Origin: Tolypeutes matacus
Taxonomy: Eukaryota > Chordata > Mammalia > Cingulata > Chlamyphoridae
DNA: 64,000 bases
Assembly: GCA_026826555.1 (NCBI GenBank)
Contig: JAKSZT010054396.1
Span: 22,588,053-22,652,052, forward strand
Reading direction: 5' to 3'
The notes under the pieces were generated by a model. It did no database searches, was not told where the DNA came from, and saw only the letters and a program-made list of their open reading frames with translations. Below, in pieces: positions 12,463 through 25,700 of the stretch (positions within the stretch are counted from its first letter, which is position 1; the number at the start of each line of letters is the position of its first letter). The position numbers and the translations under genes were made by a program.

Positions 12463-13237
12463 ATTTTGAAGATAAAATATGGGATGACATTTGGGGGATA
12501 TTTGGGGTTGTGGGACCTTCTTTGACCCTACTGCTCCCCCTCCCACCTCCATGCCCCCTTCCCCCGAACACTCATTTGACACAGGCCTAACCCAGCTTCT
12601 GGTAGACATTCACAAGCTCTTTGACTGATATAAGGGCCTCTAGGTTCAGGAAAATGAAGGAACCTCTTGACTCTGCTTCTTTTGTTACTCAATTTGGAAA
12701 ATCTGTAGGCAAATCTACAATCAGGTCTTTTGAACAGGAGCTTTTCCATTGTGTCTCTCTGACAGGCTCCTGGCAGCAATTCCCACCCACAAGCCCAGGT
12801 CACCCACTGAGCCTTAAACTTCCACTGGAGTCTGAGGAGTTGGCTCCTCTGCAATGGGCCTGAAATATAAAAGCTGTTTTGTTACACAATGCTGAGCTGC
12901 CTTTCTTGGGTGGGACAAGGGAAAGACAATAACTCCAAGATGAGCAGATATAGAGCTGGATGACCTCCTCAGAGTGTGGCTGGCACCTGTTCCTTGTCCA
13001 CTGTTCATTGCCCTGCTCCCTTGCTGGACTGGTATTTAGATACTTTGAAAATCACCACTAACACCGAGTAACCTTTATTCTTAGTAACTCACCCCATTAC
13101 ATGATCTTCAAGGCCTGCCTACTTCTCATGAATATTTCTAGGCTCCCTCGGATTATCATGTCTACCTAATGCCAGAAAGGGATGGGGGCCACCTCTCCCA
13201 CCACTGCTGATGGGCCAACCAGCAACACCATAGCTCA
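12463..13237. other. Unique intergenic DNA
   Basis: Nothing recognised. Confidence 0.5.
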
Positions 13238-13440
13238 GATCCTAGACTCACCAGTGGTGCAAATCGGAGCATGTTTCCCAACCTCTCTATGCCAAAGTCT
13301 TCATCTGTAAAATGCAGCTGCTAATAGTTCATGCTTCATAGGGTTGTTATGTGGATCAAATGCACCAAAATGTGTGAAGCACCAAACGGCATGCCTGGCT
13401 TATTGTAAGGTTTCAGGAGATATTGCTTATTAGTTTAATA
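13238..13440 (+). repeat. MIR SINE
   Basis: Core with aacctctctatgcc, tcatctgtaaaatgcagctg and catagggttgttatg. Confidence 0.8.
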
Positions 13441-14517
13441 AATGTGTATTGATGTATACATGATTTCCGAAGTTTTCATTACCAAGAAGTGTTTTTATTA
13501 TTTTGTCTCTATGCATGCCAATTTAGGAACCAATGCTATAACACAAGAATGAGTCCTTTTGTAGGAATGGAATTAACTATCTTTTTTAAAAAAATCAATT
13601 TCATTTGAACAAAGGACTGAGAATTCTTAGCGATTTTCCTTTCTTCTTTAAAATTACCAAGAACCATTTCTATTCTTTTTTTTTTTTTTTTTTTGGTATT
13701 ATGTTTACCTTCTTATTGAAGTTATTGAGACTTCAAAAGGCTGGCCTCCCTGGGTCCCAGCATATCTTGCTGGGACATGAACTTAATCTATTTATGATAT
13801 GAGGGCTCTGGGATCTCATATATCTAACAAGATGTTCTCCCTGACTCTAGAAGGTATGTTAAACTTGCCATTTACATCTTCCCTGTTAGTAGTTATAAAT
13901 GCACACATTATCTCTCTTTTGGTTCTAAGACCCACTTGGCTAGCTGATTAGTTCATAATTAGTCACTCTATACCTTGGGAGTCAGAGAAAAGGCCTTTGC
14001 TTGTAATAGTGAAATTCCCCTTGCCCCTAACTAGGCAAGTCTGTACCTCTCTGAGCTCTTATTTTACTCTTTTGTCATTTGGGCCCATCTTTCCTAATGG
14101 AAACTTCTGCCTTTGTCTGTCTATAGCTACCTTATATGTCTCCTAAGAGTTGAGATTTAAAGCCAAACTCTCTCTTTCGGTGTTAAGAGGTCTCCTGAAC
14201 CATTATTATAATCTGGATTTGAATATCTCTTCCATAAAAGGGCTCATAAAAGAAGTTTGATCAAGACTGACTAATTCAATGACTTTGGAACCCTCTGCTT
14301 TCCAGTTAAGCTTGTCTATTAGCTTGATTCAGATCTGGGCTATTGATTCTTTAGGTTTCAGGTGTAGAATTTTAAATTTCTTTTTAAAGCAAAGGGAACT
14401 CAATATGAATCTTCAGTAAATTATTTTCCTTAATCATAGAATAGATGACATTACTTCCTTTATGACTATTTCTATACCCCCCTGACAACTCAGCCTTATG
14501 ATTAGGATATAAATAAC
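13441..14517. other. Mostly unique DNA with a T run
   Basis: A poly(T) tract near 13676-13695 could be the tail of an antisense retroposon that I cannot classify. Confidence 0.45.
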
Positions 14518-14640
14518 AGAATGTTAGAGACAGAAGGAGATTAAAGATCATCCAGACTCAATCTCTCACTTTACAGTCAAGGGAACTGTGAGTTGTGAGG
14601 TGACCTGGCCAAAGTCACAGGGGGAAATTAGTGGCTGCAA
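14518..14640 (+). repeat. MIR3-like SINE remnant
   Basis: gaatgttagagacagaagga, then catccagactcaatc, ctttacagtcaagggaactg and ccaaagtcaca, the pattern of MIR3-type elements. Confidence 0.6.
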
Positions 14641-15619
14641 CAATATTTCTTATAATTGTTTGTTTAAAGCCACAATTCTGAGCCTCGTATGCTACAACTT
14701 GGGGGGAAAAGCCAGGGAGGAAAAGAAAGTTTGAGATATCAAAGTCAATTACAGAAAGCAAATTAGAACATTGTGTGGGTGGTGAATGTCAGAAAGGGGC
14801 ATCAGAGGTTACCAGATAATCAAAGTTAAAGATGGAGCAACGTAGTAGACATAGGTCGGAAGTCAAAGGTCAGGAATTCGTTAAGAGTTGGTCAAGTCCT
14901 AAGAGCAGAACTGTGAAAAGAACTTGGGGAAAACCATGAACTAAGTTCTTAATTGCACAAACTTCTCTCATGGGGCTGCCTCTTTTAAAAATAAATTTTA
15001 CGTTAAAAAAAAAAAACTAAGCAATTATATGCATACTAAAATATCAAATACATTTAAAAAGCTTATAATACAAGCCATTAGCTTCCTGCACAACCCCACA
15101 CCAGCTGACAGTCCTATGCCAAAGAAAACTGCTTTGGATTTTAGCTTTTTCTAGTCATTATCATCACATTTTTAAATAATGTGCATATATTGCAAAAATT
15201 ACAATATTTGCATCTTTTTTCCCTTATTCTCTCTCCAAAATATCACATCTGTAATTATATCAATAATTAGTGTTTACATCATCATGACAACGTAAATATT
15301 ATTCATGGTAGAACCTTTTAGTATACCGTGATTACATTCCCTTTCTTTCACAGCCTTTTGTTATTCCTTGAATTAATACTTGCCTAATTGCATCTTCTCT
15401 CCTAATGCTTCATCATATCATCTATCACATACCCTTCCTATTGGGTCCACTTTTTTCCTGGACACTCCTTCCTGAAGCCTTCTATCTTCCTGCTCTGTTG
15501 CAGACTTGTCATACAGTTATTACCCCAGGACCAGCTCTTCTAAGTTAGATCAACTATTCTGGGATGCCATGTCTTCCTCTTTCCTGGTTTACCCCTTTGT
15601 CTTCCTGATGCATACCTTC

Positions 15620-16050
15620 TGGTGTGTTTTTAAGAAAGGGAGGTCAAATTTCTGAGTCTAAATATAGCTGTAAATGTCTTTATTTTGTTTTCATACTTGA
15701 TTGACAGTTTTACTGGGTGTAAAATTCTAGGTTGAAAATATATTTTCCTTTAGACATTTGCAGGTTTTGTGTCCCCTCCCGTCCCCCCCCCCCCACTTTT
15801 TTTTTTTTTTTACCGGGAGGTCCCGGGTACCGAACCCGGGTCCCTCCATATGGGAGACAGACACCCTACCATTTGAGCCACATCCGTCCCCCTTTCCCCA
15901 CACACACACACTTTTTTCCCCCTGGACTTTCAGTATTGCTGTTGAGAAGTCTAGCACTATTCCAATTTTCATTCCCTTCTGATCTGTCCTCCAGGAGCTT
16001 TTGGAGTCATCTCTTTATTCCTGATCCTCTAAAATTTCAGGTCTTGGGAA
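15620..16050 (-). repeat. L1 fragment interrupted by a DAS SINE
   Basis: Antisense L1-like blocks (gacagttttactgggtgtaaaattctagg on the left, ttcagtattgctgttgagaag on the right) lie either side of the SINE. Boundaries are approximate. Confidence 0.55.
15797..15892 (-). mobile_element. DAS-type SINE
   Basis: T-run at the left, then ccgggaggtcccgggta, gaacccgggtccctccatat and a head ending gagccacatccgtcccc. Well conserved, so probably young. C- and T-runs on the left hide any target duplication. Confidence 0.92.
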
Positions 16051-16084
16051 ATCTTTGTCATTCATTTGCTGTTCATTCAGTGGG

Positions 16085-16345
16085 CTGTTGGTACTTAAGG
16101 ATACTGACTCCAAGGTCAGATAGTCCAGATTCAAAACACGGTTCCACTACTTAACATTGACTTAACAGCTTTGATACTGATCAAATTACTAATCCTCTCT
16201 GTGCTGGTATCTTTGTCTGTAAAATGATGAGGAATTTCATGACATTGCTGTGAGGATGGAACTAAACAGTATAAATTTAACATTTTAAATAGTCCCTAGC
16301 ACATGGTGGCAACTCAGTACAAGTTTTTGCTGTATTGATGTTATA
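16085..16345 (+). repeat. MIR SINE
   Basis: Order: actgactccaaggtcagata, ttccactacttaac, tcctctctgtgctggtatct, gtaaaatgatgagg, and tccctagcacatggtgg near the 3' end. Confidence 0.85.
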
Positions 16346-17095
16346 GTTATCATCAGCATTCATTTCTGTAGATGCCACATACAGAGGGTGCCAGACCTCC
16401 CAAAATTGTCTGGTCACCATTTACAAGGGGTCCCCCAGGAAAATCACCTGGCACCAACCATGTTCTTGAAGGCTGCAGAGAGGAAGCTTCAATCTTTGTT
16501 GAGCTCTGTCTCTGTCACCACCATTAGGGAGCTCTGCCTGTGTTCTGTGGATGCTGCTCCAATGTCACTCTCAGACATGACTTAACAGGACCCTGCCTCA
16601 CACCTCATACCACCTCCCTCTGTGGGTCTAGTCAGCACCCACACATGCCTGCTGGCTCCCAAGCTGTAGCAGACATGCAGGCATATGGGAGTGCCACTGG
16701 CCCATGACCACTGGCTTGGATATTGCTGTGGCTATGATGGAATTTGGCTTCCCTGGTGGCCTCTAGAAGGGCCAGGTGGAGCACCCAAGAGGTGTGAGCA
16801 AGGGAGGGTTAACATCCCATAGGACAAGTTTGACCAGTGGAAAATGGGAGCCAGGAGGTAGATTTTCCCTACTTCTTCCTGGTTGGACTAAGAATTACCG
16901 GGAAGCAGGAAGCTGTGACTGTTATGAACCTGTGGCCAGCTTGGGAACAGCCTCTCTTATATTTGCTTCCTCTCCTTCCCTGTCTTATTCCCTCTTTCCT
17001 TCTCTGTTGCTTTCCTGGGATTGTACTCCCCAGTGAACGGTTAGCACGTGAACTTTTGACTTTGACTGTTTTGTAGGGAACTCAGGCTAAGGCAC
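16346..17095. other. Unique intergenic DNA
   Basis: Nothing recognised. Confidence 0.5.
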
Positions 17096-17322
17096 ATTGA
17101 ATGCAGTAGTTTGGGCTCTGGAGTTGGACTTTCTGGGTTAGATTCCTGGTCCAGACATTGCTGGTCACAAGACACTGGGCAAGTCACTTAACCTCTCTGT
17201 GTTTAAGTTTCCTCATCTGTAAAACGGAGCTAATAATAGTAACTTCACAGGGTTATCGGGAGGATTAATGCTTACAAAACACAAAGCAAGCCCTCAGTCA
17301 ATGCTAGCTATTATTTTTCAGT
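17096..17322 (+). repeat. MIR SINE, near full length
   Basis: Starts agtagtttgggctctggagt and carries the core cactgggcaagtcacttaac, then cctcatctgtaaaacggagc and gggaggattaatgc. Confidence 0.9.
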
Positions 17323-18787
17323 TCTGTGGATTTTTTTATATCATTTTTTTACAATTTTTTTTCCTTGCTTCCTCAACTCTGTTTTATGAAATGTCTTTGA
17401 TGTGATTATTGGTCTTTCTGAAATGATCCTGTAAGTCTTTATGTTTTCTGTCATCTTTTCCTTTGTCTTTTTATTCTGTTTTATGACAGACACCTTCTTC
17501 TTTGTATTCCAAGCCTTCTATTTAATTTTTATTTTGGTTATCCTTCTTTAAAATTTCCAAGATTACTTTCTCTTGCAATTGTTTCACCTTTATAATATTC
17601 TGTTCTTTTGGGGGGGGGGAAGAAGAGTATAATCTGTCTTCTCAAATATTTGAAGATACTAATTAGAAGTTTTAAAGATCTTACCCTACCCCCACCCCCC
17701 ATCTGACATTATTACCTATTTTTCTAGTTTCTTTTGTTTCTGTTTGTTTATTTTGGTCCCTTTCGTGGCAGAGGAGTGGAAGGGCTTTTGAGGAAGGTGG
17801 GAAATTTCTTCCAGTGACAGATGGCCTTTGGCTGTCTGTTTCTATTTAAGATCATGGCATAAATAAACTGAATGGAAGCTCTGTGAGCTATGGGGCAGGA
17901 GGAGGGCACTACGTGGATCTTTCATCGGAGGCCATTCCCTTTCTTTGTGAAGGAAACTTCCTCTTCCTTGCCTGGGTTGGGATGGGATCTTCAGCGTTCA
18001 GGGCAGAGGATGGTGCTTGGATTTCTGTCTCTCCATTTGCAGACTTTCAATGAATCCCACGGCGTTCAGCTCAGATGACTTGCTCCTGCCCTCTGCTCTA
18101 CCTGAAGTTTCTTTCTGCAGAGAATAACCCTCCAGTCTCCTACCAGGGGAAACTCGGCTAGTTGCTGGTGTTTTATGTGGAGGGGGTGGGAATTGTAGGT
18201 TCCCACTGTTCAATGACCAGACTTCCAAACAAACCCCACTCTCCTTTCCTCTGGCATGCCTGGCCTCTCTGACCTCAAAGCTCCTGCAAGCCCCATGGGC
18301 TCTGCATGGGGCAGCTTCCTCTGCCCTCCAGAGCTGTTACTCTCCTCCTCTCCAGCTCTCCACCTTCCAGAAATAGGCTGCAGTCCCTGGATCCTCTCTG
18401 TTCTTTTGTCCTGCTGGGTTTATGACTCCACTCTCCCCACCCCTTTGCTTTTATTTGCATGGATCTTTAACCAGAAGAATTTTGCCTGCCTCTTTTGAAA
18501 GGCTAGACTTCCATCTTTTAAAAGGGAACACATCTGCCCCAACATGACCAATGAAGTGATTTTTCAGTACCTGGCCATTTACTCCAATAGAAACAAGAGT
18601 TGCTGAAAAGCTCTGAAGCTTTGTGGAGGGATGCTTGCTTCCAAATCCAGCAATACTTCCCCACGCTCTGAGCTTCCCTCCCGGGGGTGCTGCTGCTGCT
18701 GTGCCCAGTTCCTTCCCCTTGGCCTTGGCCTCAGTGACAATGCTCCTCTCCCACTCTCAGGGTTCCTTTCTTTTTCCTCTCAGGTAC
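17323..18787. other. Unique intergenic DNA
   Basis: Nothing recognised except a G run (about 17611-17619) and pyrimidine-rich patches. Confidence 0.5.
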
Positions 18788-18974
18788 AAGGTTACCAGAT
18801 TTAGCAAATAAAAGCACAGGAAGTCCGATTAATTTGAATTTCAGATAAACAACGTATAATTTTTTAGTAGAAGCATGCCCCACGCAATATTTGGGACAGA
18901 CAAGTCAAAATAGTTTGCGCTGTTTATCTGACATTCAGCTTTAGCTGGGTGTCCTGTATTTTATCTGGCAACCC
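18788..18974. repeat. Palindromic DNA-transposon remnant (MITE-like)
   Basis: The two ends are inverted copies: caaggttaccagatttagca at the left against tttatctggcaaccctac at the right. The inner blocks caggaagtccgattaattt and gctttagctgggtgtcctgt are also related in reverse. An old nonautonomous element; the family is not named with confidence. Confidence 0.7.
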
Positions 18975-20365
18975 TACTAGGGTGGCTTCTCTCTCATTCT
19001 CCAGAGGTCGAGGTGGGCCTGGGTCAGGAGTCAGGAGCAGCGCAAAAGGGCCTGGTCTTCACACTACTTCTTTTCTTAAAGGGACCTACAGCTATTTACA
19101 TAACATATGGCAGTCTAACACCTGTACAATCATAAATCAGAGCCTGCTTATTCACTGTCAGTTTAGGAACTCAATCACATTTCTCAGCTGTCTAAGTCTT
19201 CCCAGACTCAGAGTCAAATATTAAATGTGCTGTTCTAATAGTGTTTCTTTCAGCATCGTGGCAACCTTGTTCATTGTCTTTACCCATGTGGTGCGGGGGT
19301 GGGTGATGGAGAGGAGGGACCCTGCATTGAGTGACTTACTTGCTCAGTATCATGCAAGATAACCCTCCACAGGCAACATCTCTGTTTTATTCTGTGGATG
19401 GTATGGAGTTTTGTTTCTTTTTAAAATCAGATCTTGCTTTTTAAGATCATGACCACCTCCCATCGGTTTCTTCCTCAGTGGGCTCTGGCAGGTGACAGAT
19501 GCTTCGAGGTGGATGTGTTAGGACTATGTGCCCACCCAAGAGCACAAACTCCAGAACGAAGACTTGTCCATCCCAAAGGAAAGCTAAATTATGATTGAGC
19601 CAATTCTGTGAAATAATACAGGAAATGAATACAAAATGTATTAACATTTTCATCTCATTGCTATGGAGTCTTCCTTTCTTAGGTCATTTTCTTAAAGATA
19701 TTTTTCTTTTCAAGTTGTGAGCCTGTGAATGTTATTTCACTCTGAATCACTGTCAAGAACACTCCCTCTGCAATCCCGAGGGGATCCAAGGGGGTCAGCT
19801 ATTAACAGAGCTGGGCTAAACCTATCCCTTCTAGGAACCTCTACCCTTTGCTCCAGTCTGCATCCTCTGCCAGCTGTGGCTGACGTCCCTCCTGCTTCCC
19901 TTCCTTGGAATGTTTAAGGGTCGGCTTCAACTTACAAAGAGGTTAACATGATAAACTGCAAGAACTCTTAAAGGTTCTATTTACACAACATGGTTTGGCC
20001 ACCTGCTTCCCATCGCCATTTCAACTAGCACACAAATTTGTACACCCACTATGCATCCTGCCTGCCATGTCAAATATAAAGCATAGGTCTTCTCTAGCAG
20101 CAAAAGCTCACTAAAGGAGAGTTTCTACATGTGGGATTTGTGGGACTCATCAAATGGATGGGCATTTTTTTCCTCATGGGAAGAAATGAAGGTCTTAGAG
20201 CGGAGAGTCTGAATTGGGAGGTTATATTTTTCTTTTGGTTTGCTTGCAGGTAAAGGGTTTCCTGGATGCAGAACTTTGCAAGCTAAAACCAGATCAGTCT
20301 TGGACAAACCAGGACAGTTGGTTGCCCTCCCTCTCCTTCCCCACCACAAACCTTCAAATTCCCTT
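18975..20365. other. Unique intergenic DNA
   Basis: No repeat or gene recognised. Confidence 0.5.
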
Positions 20366-20377
20366 CACTACTCTTTT

Positions 20378-20596
20378 TGTTTGTTTTTTTTTTAAATATA
20401 TATTTTTATTTTTCAAAGATACTTAGATTACACAAATGTTACACAAAAAGTATAGGGATTCCCATATGCCCTGCTCCCCACACCTCCCACATAAACAAAT
20501 CCTTCATTAGTGTGGCACATTCATTGCAATTGATAAATGCATCCTGGGACATTGCCATTGAGCATGGACCATAGTTCACATTGTAGTTTACACTCT
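20378..20596 (-). mobile_element. 5'-truncated L1-mobilised retroposon 3' end
   Basis: Antisense: T-rich tail at the left, then gggattcccatatgccct and cattagtgtggcacattc. Probable 12-bp imperfect target duplication (cactactctttt at 20366-20377, caccactctttc at 20597-20608). Its reverse complement aligns with the 3' end of 39095-40692. Confidence 0.8.
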
Positions 20597-21198
20597 CACC
20601 ACTCTTTCTTGTACTAGCTGAGAGAAAGAGAGACTAATAGAGAGGTCATGAGCTTTGAAAGTTTTTGCCATATGCAACTCAGAGATCCAGAGGTTTTGCA
20701 CTAAAGCAACATAAGCAGGAGCCGATAATTTTTCTTTGAAGGTATTTGTGAGAAAAAACAAGGAAGAGATTGAAAGGAAAGCTCTAACTATATATTTTCA
20801 TAAGTAAAACTCCTCTAAAGAGTTATTCAAAATGTTTGTTTATATTACATTTTTCTATTTCAGTAAATGCTTCAAACAAGTAAGAAATAGAAAACTTGTG
20901 ATGACAAATCTGTGGGGTTTGAACTCAAAGCCACAATCTGTAATTTTAGCAAATCCTCCTCTCCTTTCAGACTTCCCAGTCCATGGCACTCTCCCGCCAC
21001 CTGGTGGCAGTGTACTTAAGTTAAGATCTGCCACCCCTCAACTTCCATTTTTGCTTATGTGTGTTGGAGTCTCCCTTTTGCGAAACTAATCTTAGAAACA
21101 AAATTATAAAGATATCAATTTGTCTCATATGATGATATCATCCATATTTGAAATGCAGGGTCAATTCGGAGCAACGACTATATCTTTATGGTTTCTTT

Positions 21199-21313
21199 TT
21201 TTTTTTTTTTTTTTTTATTATGGGTAAAAATAAAAATTCTCACAATACATACAAACATTTGCAAAATGATATATAAATATATATGCATATATGTGTATTT
21301 GCTTACAAAAATG

Positions 21314-21354
<41 letters not shown>

Positions 21355-21487
21355 TTTTAAGAGGTGCTTAGATTACCCAAAATATTACACGGAACCCACT
21401 GGGATTCCCATGTTGCCCACCTCCCACACCTCCCACCACATCCCACACAAACATCTCCCACAAGTGTGGCCCACCACCCTCAATGAA
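21199..21487 (-). mobile_element. 5'-truncated retroposon 3' end, inverted mate of 12218-12449
   Basis: Poly(T) on the left, (TA)n at about 21315-21348, then cccactgggattcccatgtt. It has a 15-bp target duplication with one mismatch (ctttatggtttcttt 21184-21198; ctttatagtttcttt 21488-21502). Over about 70 bases (21353-21429) it is the exact reverse complement of the start of the 12218 copy as far as I can read. Confidence 0.88.
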
Positions 21488-21502
21488 CTTTATAGTTTCT
21501 TT

Positions 21503-22544
21503 ATACCTCATCTTTTGAAGTTCTAAGGGCCTTAAAACTTTTATAAAATAATTGATTATCATATCTTTGAGGAATATAAGACTATTGTAAGCATACACCA
21601 TAAAGACCACAATTTGTGAAAATATCATAAGTGTATGATCATATTAGATTATAATGATCAAATAAAACCTGTATGAAACTTATTAATCAGACAAAGTTCA
21701 TCATATTGATACTGAGCAAAAGTGGGTTCTTTTCTCTTGATGCGTCTTTAAAGCCAATTCCTGAGACACGAGGGTTTCAAAGAGAGAGTTTATTTGCTTG
21801 TGCAAGCAAAGGAGGTCAGTCGCTTAGAAGGTCCAAAAACTGCCTCCCTGATCTGCGGAAATTTTAGTATTTAATAACATCAGGGTGCTAATGAATAATT
21901 GGGGTGGAGCTGAACACAGGTTCCTTCATTAATAAACATTAAGGTGTTGAACAAGATGGGGGTGGACCCCAAACCAGGGGAAGTTGCAAAGTTACAGTCA
22001 TTTTCAGAGATCAAGTTTCTGAGAGGGGAAAGTACAGAGTAGAGGTAAGTCACAAGGTTTTCCATACGGATACTAAACAGAGGAAGGTGGAGTGATTACC
22101 AGCCCAATAGTAAGCATACACAAGGGTGAGCCTAATCCATAAACAAAGGTAAAGTCAATCTAGAATTACCATCACAAAGGTAAGCGTAAGCAAGAGTAAG
22201 CTTAAGTCTAGAGTAACTATAAACAGGTGAGACAACTCTAGCTAGAGCTTCAGTAATTTCAGATATTAACCTTTTGCTATTTTATAATATAAAGGAATCT
22301 ATATAACAATTTAGTAATCAAAATTATTTGTTAATTCTTAATCCACAGTTACAATATCCATTATCATATTGAGTTCCTCAGCTATCAGGCACAAGAATGT
22401 TCACATCTGGGGATTTAATTGGCATTATTGCTTTACACAGGTAAATCTTTTTTTTTCCCCTTTTATATTATTTTTCTCATTTTATTTTGTTAGTTCTCCA
22501 GCATCTGAAATAACTGCTAAAGTGTCATAGTCTGTTTTATAATT
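21503..22544. other. Unique AT-rich DNA
   Basis: Nothing recognised. Confidence 0.5.
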
Positions 22545-22740
22545 AAAGGGCTCTGTGAGAGCAGAGGACTCAGACCTCACTTCCACACTTTGCTACTTTA
22601 TTGGAGGAAGTCATTTCGCTTCCCTAGAGCTAAGCTTCCTGGTCTGTAAAATTGAGATAATAATTTTATATGTTGATGTAAGGTTGATGTAAGAGTCAAA
22701 TGAAGTGCAGTATGTAAGAGTACTCTGTTATTCAGATGGT
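22545..22740 (+). repeat. MIR SINE
   Basis: Core: cactttgctactttattgga, ggtctgtaaaattgagataa. A 12-base aggttgatgtaa duplication occurs inside (about 22670-22695). Confidence 0.7.
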
Positions 22741-25700
22741 AGCCTCAGGGCCATTATGATCCCATGCAAATTGAAGACAAATATTCTGAATCTTACTTCC
22801 TGGCTCCTGGTAGCTTTCTCCCCTCCCTTTTGATCCCAGGGCTGAGTTTTCCTGGGATATCCCAGGAATTCTAATTCTCTCTCAACCTTCCAGTCCTCAT
22901 CCTTGCAAGAACCTCTCCCCAGCCCCTCACCCCCATGCCCACACGCCCAGCCTCTCCCTTCTCCCACATCAGATGAAAGTCATCTGCACCAGGGCACTGC
23001 CTAGGGACCAGGTGGGGTGGGGGTTTCTGTGGGACAGGAGGGGCTACAGTGAGTAAGGATAGGATCCAGAGCCTGTTGCCCAGCAGAAGTGTCACAGAGG
23101 AAACAGGTAGAGTTAAGGGAAATGAGTGGAGTGGCGGTGGTGGGGGTGGGGGATTGGAAGAAGAAGGTGGTCCTTGGTGCTTCCCACTCCTCACTCCAGG
23201 TCCTCTGAAATGAGTGAAATAGCTGTACCTCAGGTCCAGCCTGAAGCCCAATCTGATGCCAGGGCAAGGAGACTCCCCTCTTCCTCTGTCTCCCCTGCCC
23301 CCTTGCACTTCCCTACCTCCCATGCCCCACCAAAAAGGGGAAGAAAACATACACTTTGTAATCACCTCTTCTACCTGCTTGACCAAGGTCTGGTGTTCCT
23401 TTACTTGGAGGCAAAGTCTTTCACTCCATGGAATTAAAGGTGTGAGATGTATTCTGGCAACCCAGAAGAGACTGGGGAGAGGTGGTCAGGGGAGTAGGGG
23501 AAGCAGGGAAAGCATCCTAGAGGCAGTGAGGTTGGAGCTGAGGCTGGAGAAGTAGAGTTTACTCAGTGGAAAATGGAGTGTGAGAAAATGTGAATCTTTC
23601 CAAGACAGGCAAAAGCAGGTGTCCACCCAGGCCTCCCACCCTTCTCTCCTGAGCTGGGTCAGGGCCCTTCTCTATGCCTGGCTCTTGACCCCATCCCTCT
23701 TTGGCTCAGAGGCACAGACAGTTGACTTGCTTTTCTTGCAGGGCTTATCTAGCTTGTACAGGTTCATGTGATATGCATTTCTGGAAAATCCATTTCGAAG
23801 CCATATTTGGTTTTACTAACCTAATCTTATTTTTGTCTTCATCTTGATTTCTACCTAAAGTGGAAAAAAAAAATTAAACTGTCTCAAATCTTTTGGAAGG
23901 AGATAGAGGTTTCCAGCATATTGGCCATTTTTATAAGCAATCAAATTCGATATTGTTTTTATGCTCTAACTGCCTCCCCCAAGGCCTCCATGTATAATGC
24001 AACAACTTAGAATTTACCTCTTTGTTTGTAATATCATTCACACCCTTGAAAATGCAGTTTCTGCCAAGGACTCGAGTTGCTAGAAGGCTGCTTCCCAGGT
24101 AATGGAGGCTCTATGACTCTAGTAAAATTTGTGTGAGTTCTGAGGTTCTTCCAGAAAAAGAGGGAAAAACTCACATTTCCATCTGCAGATACTACTCCTG
24201 CTGCTGAGGCCCATGCTGCTGTCTGGGCAAGAGCATGCATCAGGTTTTAAACCTTCCAGAACAAAATGCCAGTCTGCCCCCTCCTGTCTGGAATCTAAGG
24301 CCCCGGCTGCCAGGGCCTGCTCCACCATAGGGGCGTGTTGGGAGATTTTTTCGTACATTCGTGGAGGTGCAGCCCATGCCAAAACTTCCTGCTGGAGAGA
24401 GGAGACCAATGGAAGCCCGCCAAGGGCGTCCAGCTACTCCAGGCTGCATCTGGGTCAGAGCTACATCAGGAAGCGCCAAGGCACCTGGGCACCGTCTCCA
24501 GCACCACTGGCAAAACCGTGCTGGAGATACAATTTTGCGTTCAGAAAATATTTTGCACTTCGTTTATTCATTTTAAAAGCATTTCTGTGTTTGTAAAATC
24601 TTCATATAATCTTCATATAAAATCAAATGAAAGATCTTTGCATGGGATTGTTGCCAGGAAACATTTAGTCTCTATAGATAAAATTCTGATAAGAAAATGA
24701 AAATGAAAATTATATAATACATCACATTTTCCTCTAAGTCTTGGGTGCCAGGTAGTTTAAAGTTAAACTCATTGTGTTCAAGTGTCCTCATCTGTTCAAG
24801 TCAGGTGCCTGAAATGTATTTTCTCTCAGGGGCTTTATTTACTGGATTCTCTCTCTGTTTCTCTCTCCCTCTCTCTCTCATATCAATCATCTAGCTAATC
24901 TATCATCATCATCATCATCTATCCTTCCATCCATCTATTTTTTTTTGGGGGGGGGGGGCTGAATTTTAATCTGTAAAGGGCCCAAGTCCTTGACAGAAAC
25001 AGATATAGACTAAACTTGAAACTAATTCCTCAAGTTGTGAAAGAAATGGCCATTTCAAAATTGCAGTAATTTCTTCACATTGTTATGCCCATACATTTTT
25101 CAAACATTGGGTCTCCTTCAGTTAGGAGACCCAGAAATGCAGTATAGGACCAATTTCCATTTCCTTTGGCAGGAGATTTGCACTAGATAAGTGGAACCTC
25201 AGACTTTTGCTTTCTGCTTTGAAGGAATTCCCTACTGAATTGTGCTGTGTGCTCCACCTCCTGCCCTATAAAGTGAATAGGGGAATCTCGCCCTCCCCAT
25301 TCCCTGGTAACAATCAGACCCCTCTGCCTGGGACTTTGAATCTTGAAGAAGTAACCCAAAGAAGAAGTAACAGGTGAGCAGCTGCGTCAGTGTTGAGAAC
25401 CCAGCAGCAGTGGAGTGCATCCCGTGGGCCAGGCTTCCAGCTACGTATGAGTGCAGGCAGTTACATCCTGTCCCCTTGGTCAAACCTCAGCTGTGCCTGG
25501 GTTCCAGCCCAGTACCTGGGCTGGCTCTTCTGCTTTCTGGCTAATTCTGTGAGCTTCCTGGTATCTTGCCTACAGATTCCATTTCTGCTTAAGTTAATCA
25601 TATTATGTTTTTATTACTTGCAACCAAAAACTTTGACTCATCTACTCAACAAATTAATTCACTTAGTGATTTACCTAATCAACTAACATTACCTGAGAAA

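Noticed and set aside
22871..23386. 171-codon minus-strand open frame
   Set aside because: GC-rich region with overlapping open frames on both strands, a proline run and no recognisable domain. No splice-bounded or promoter context.
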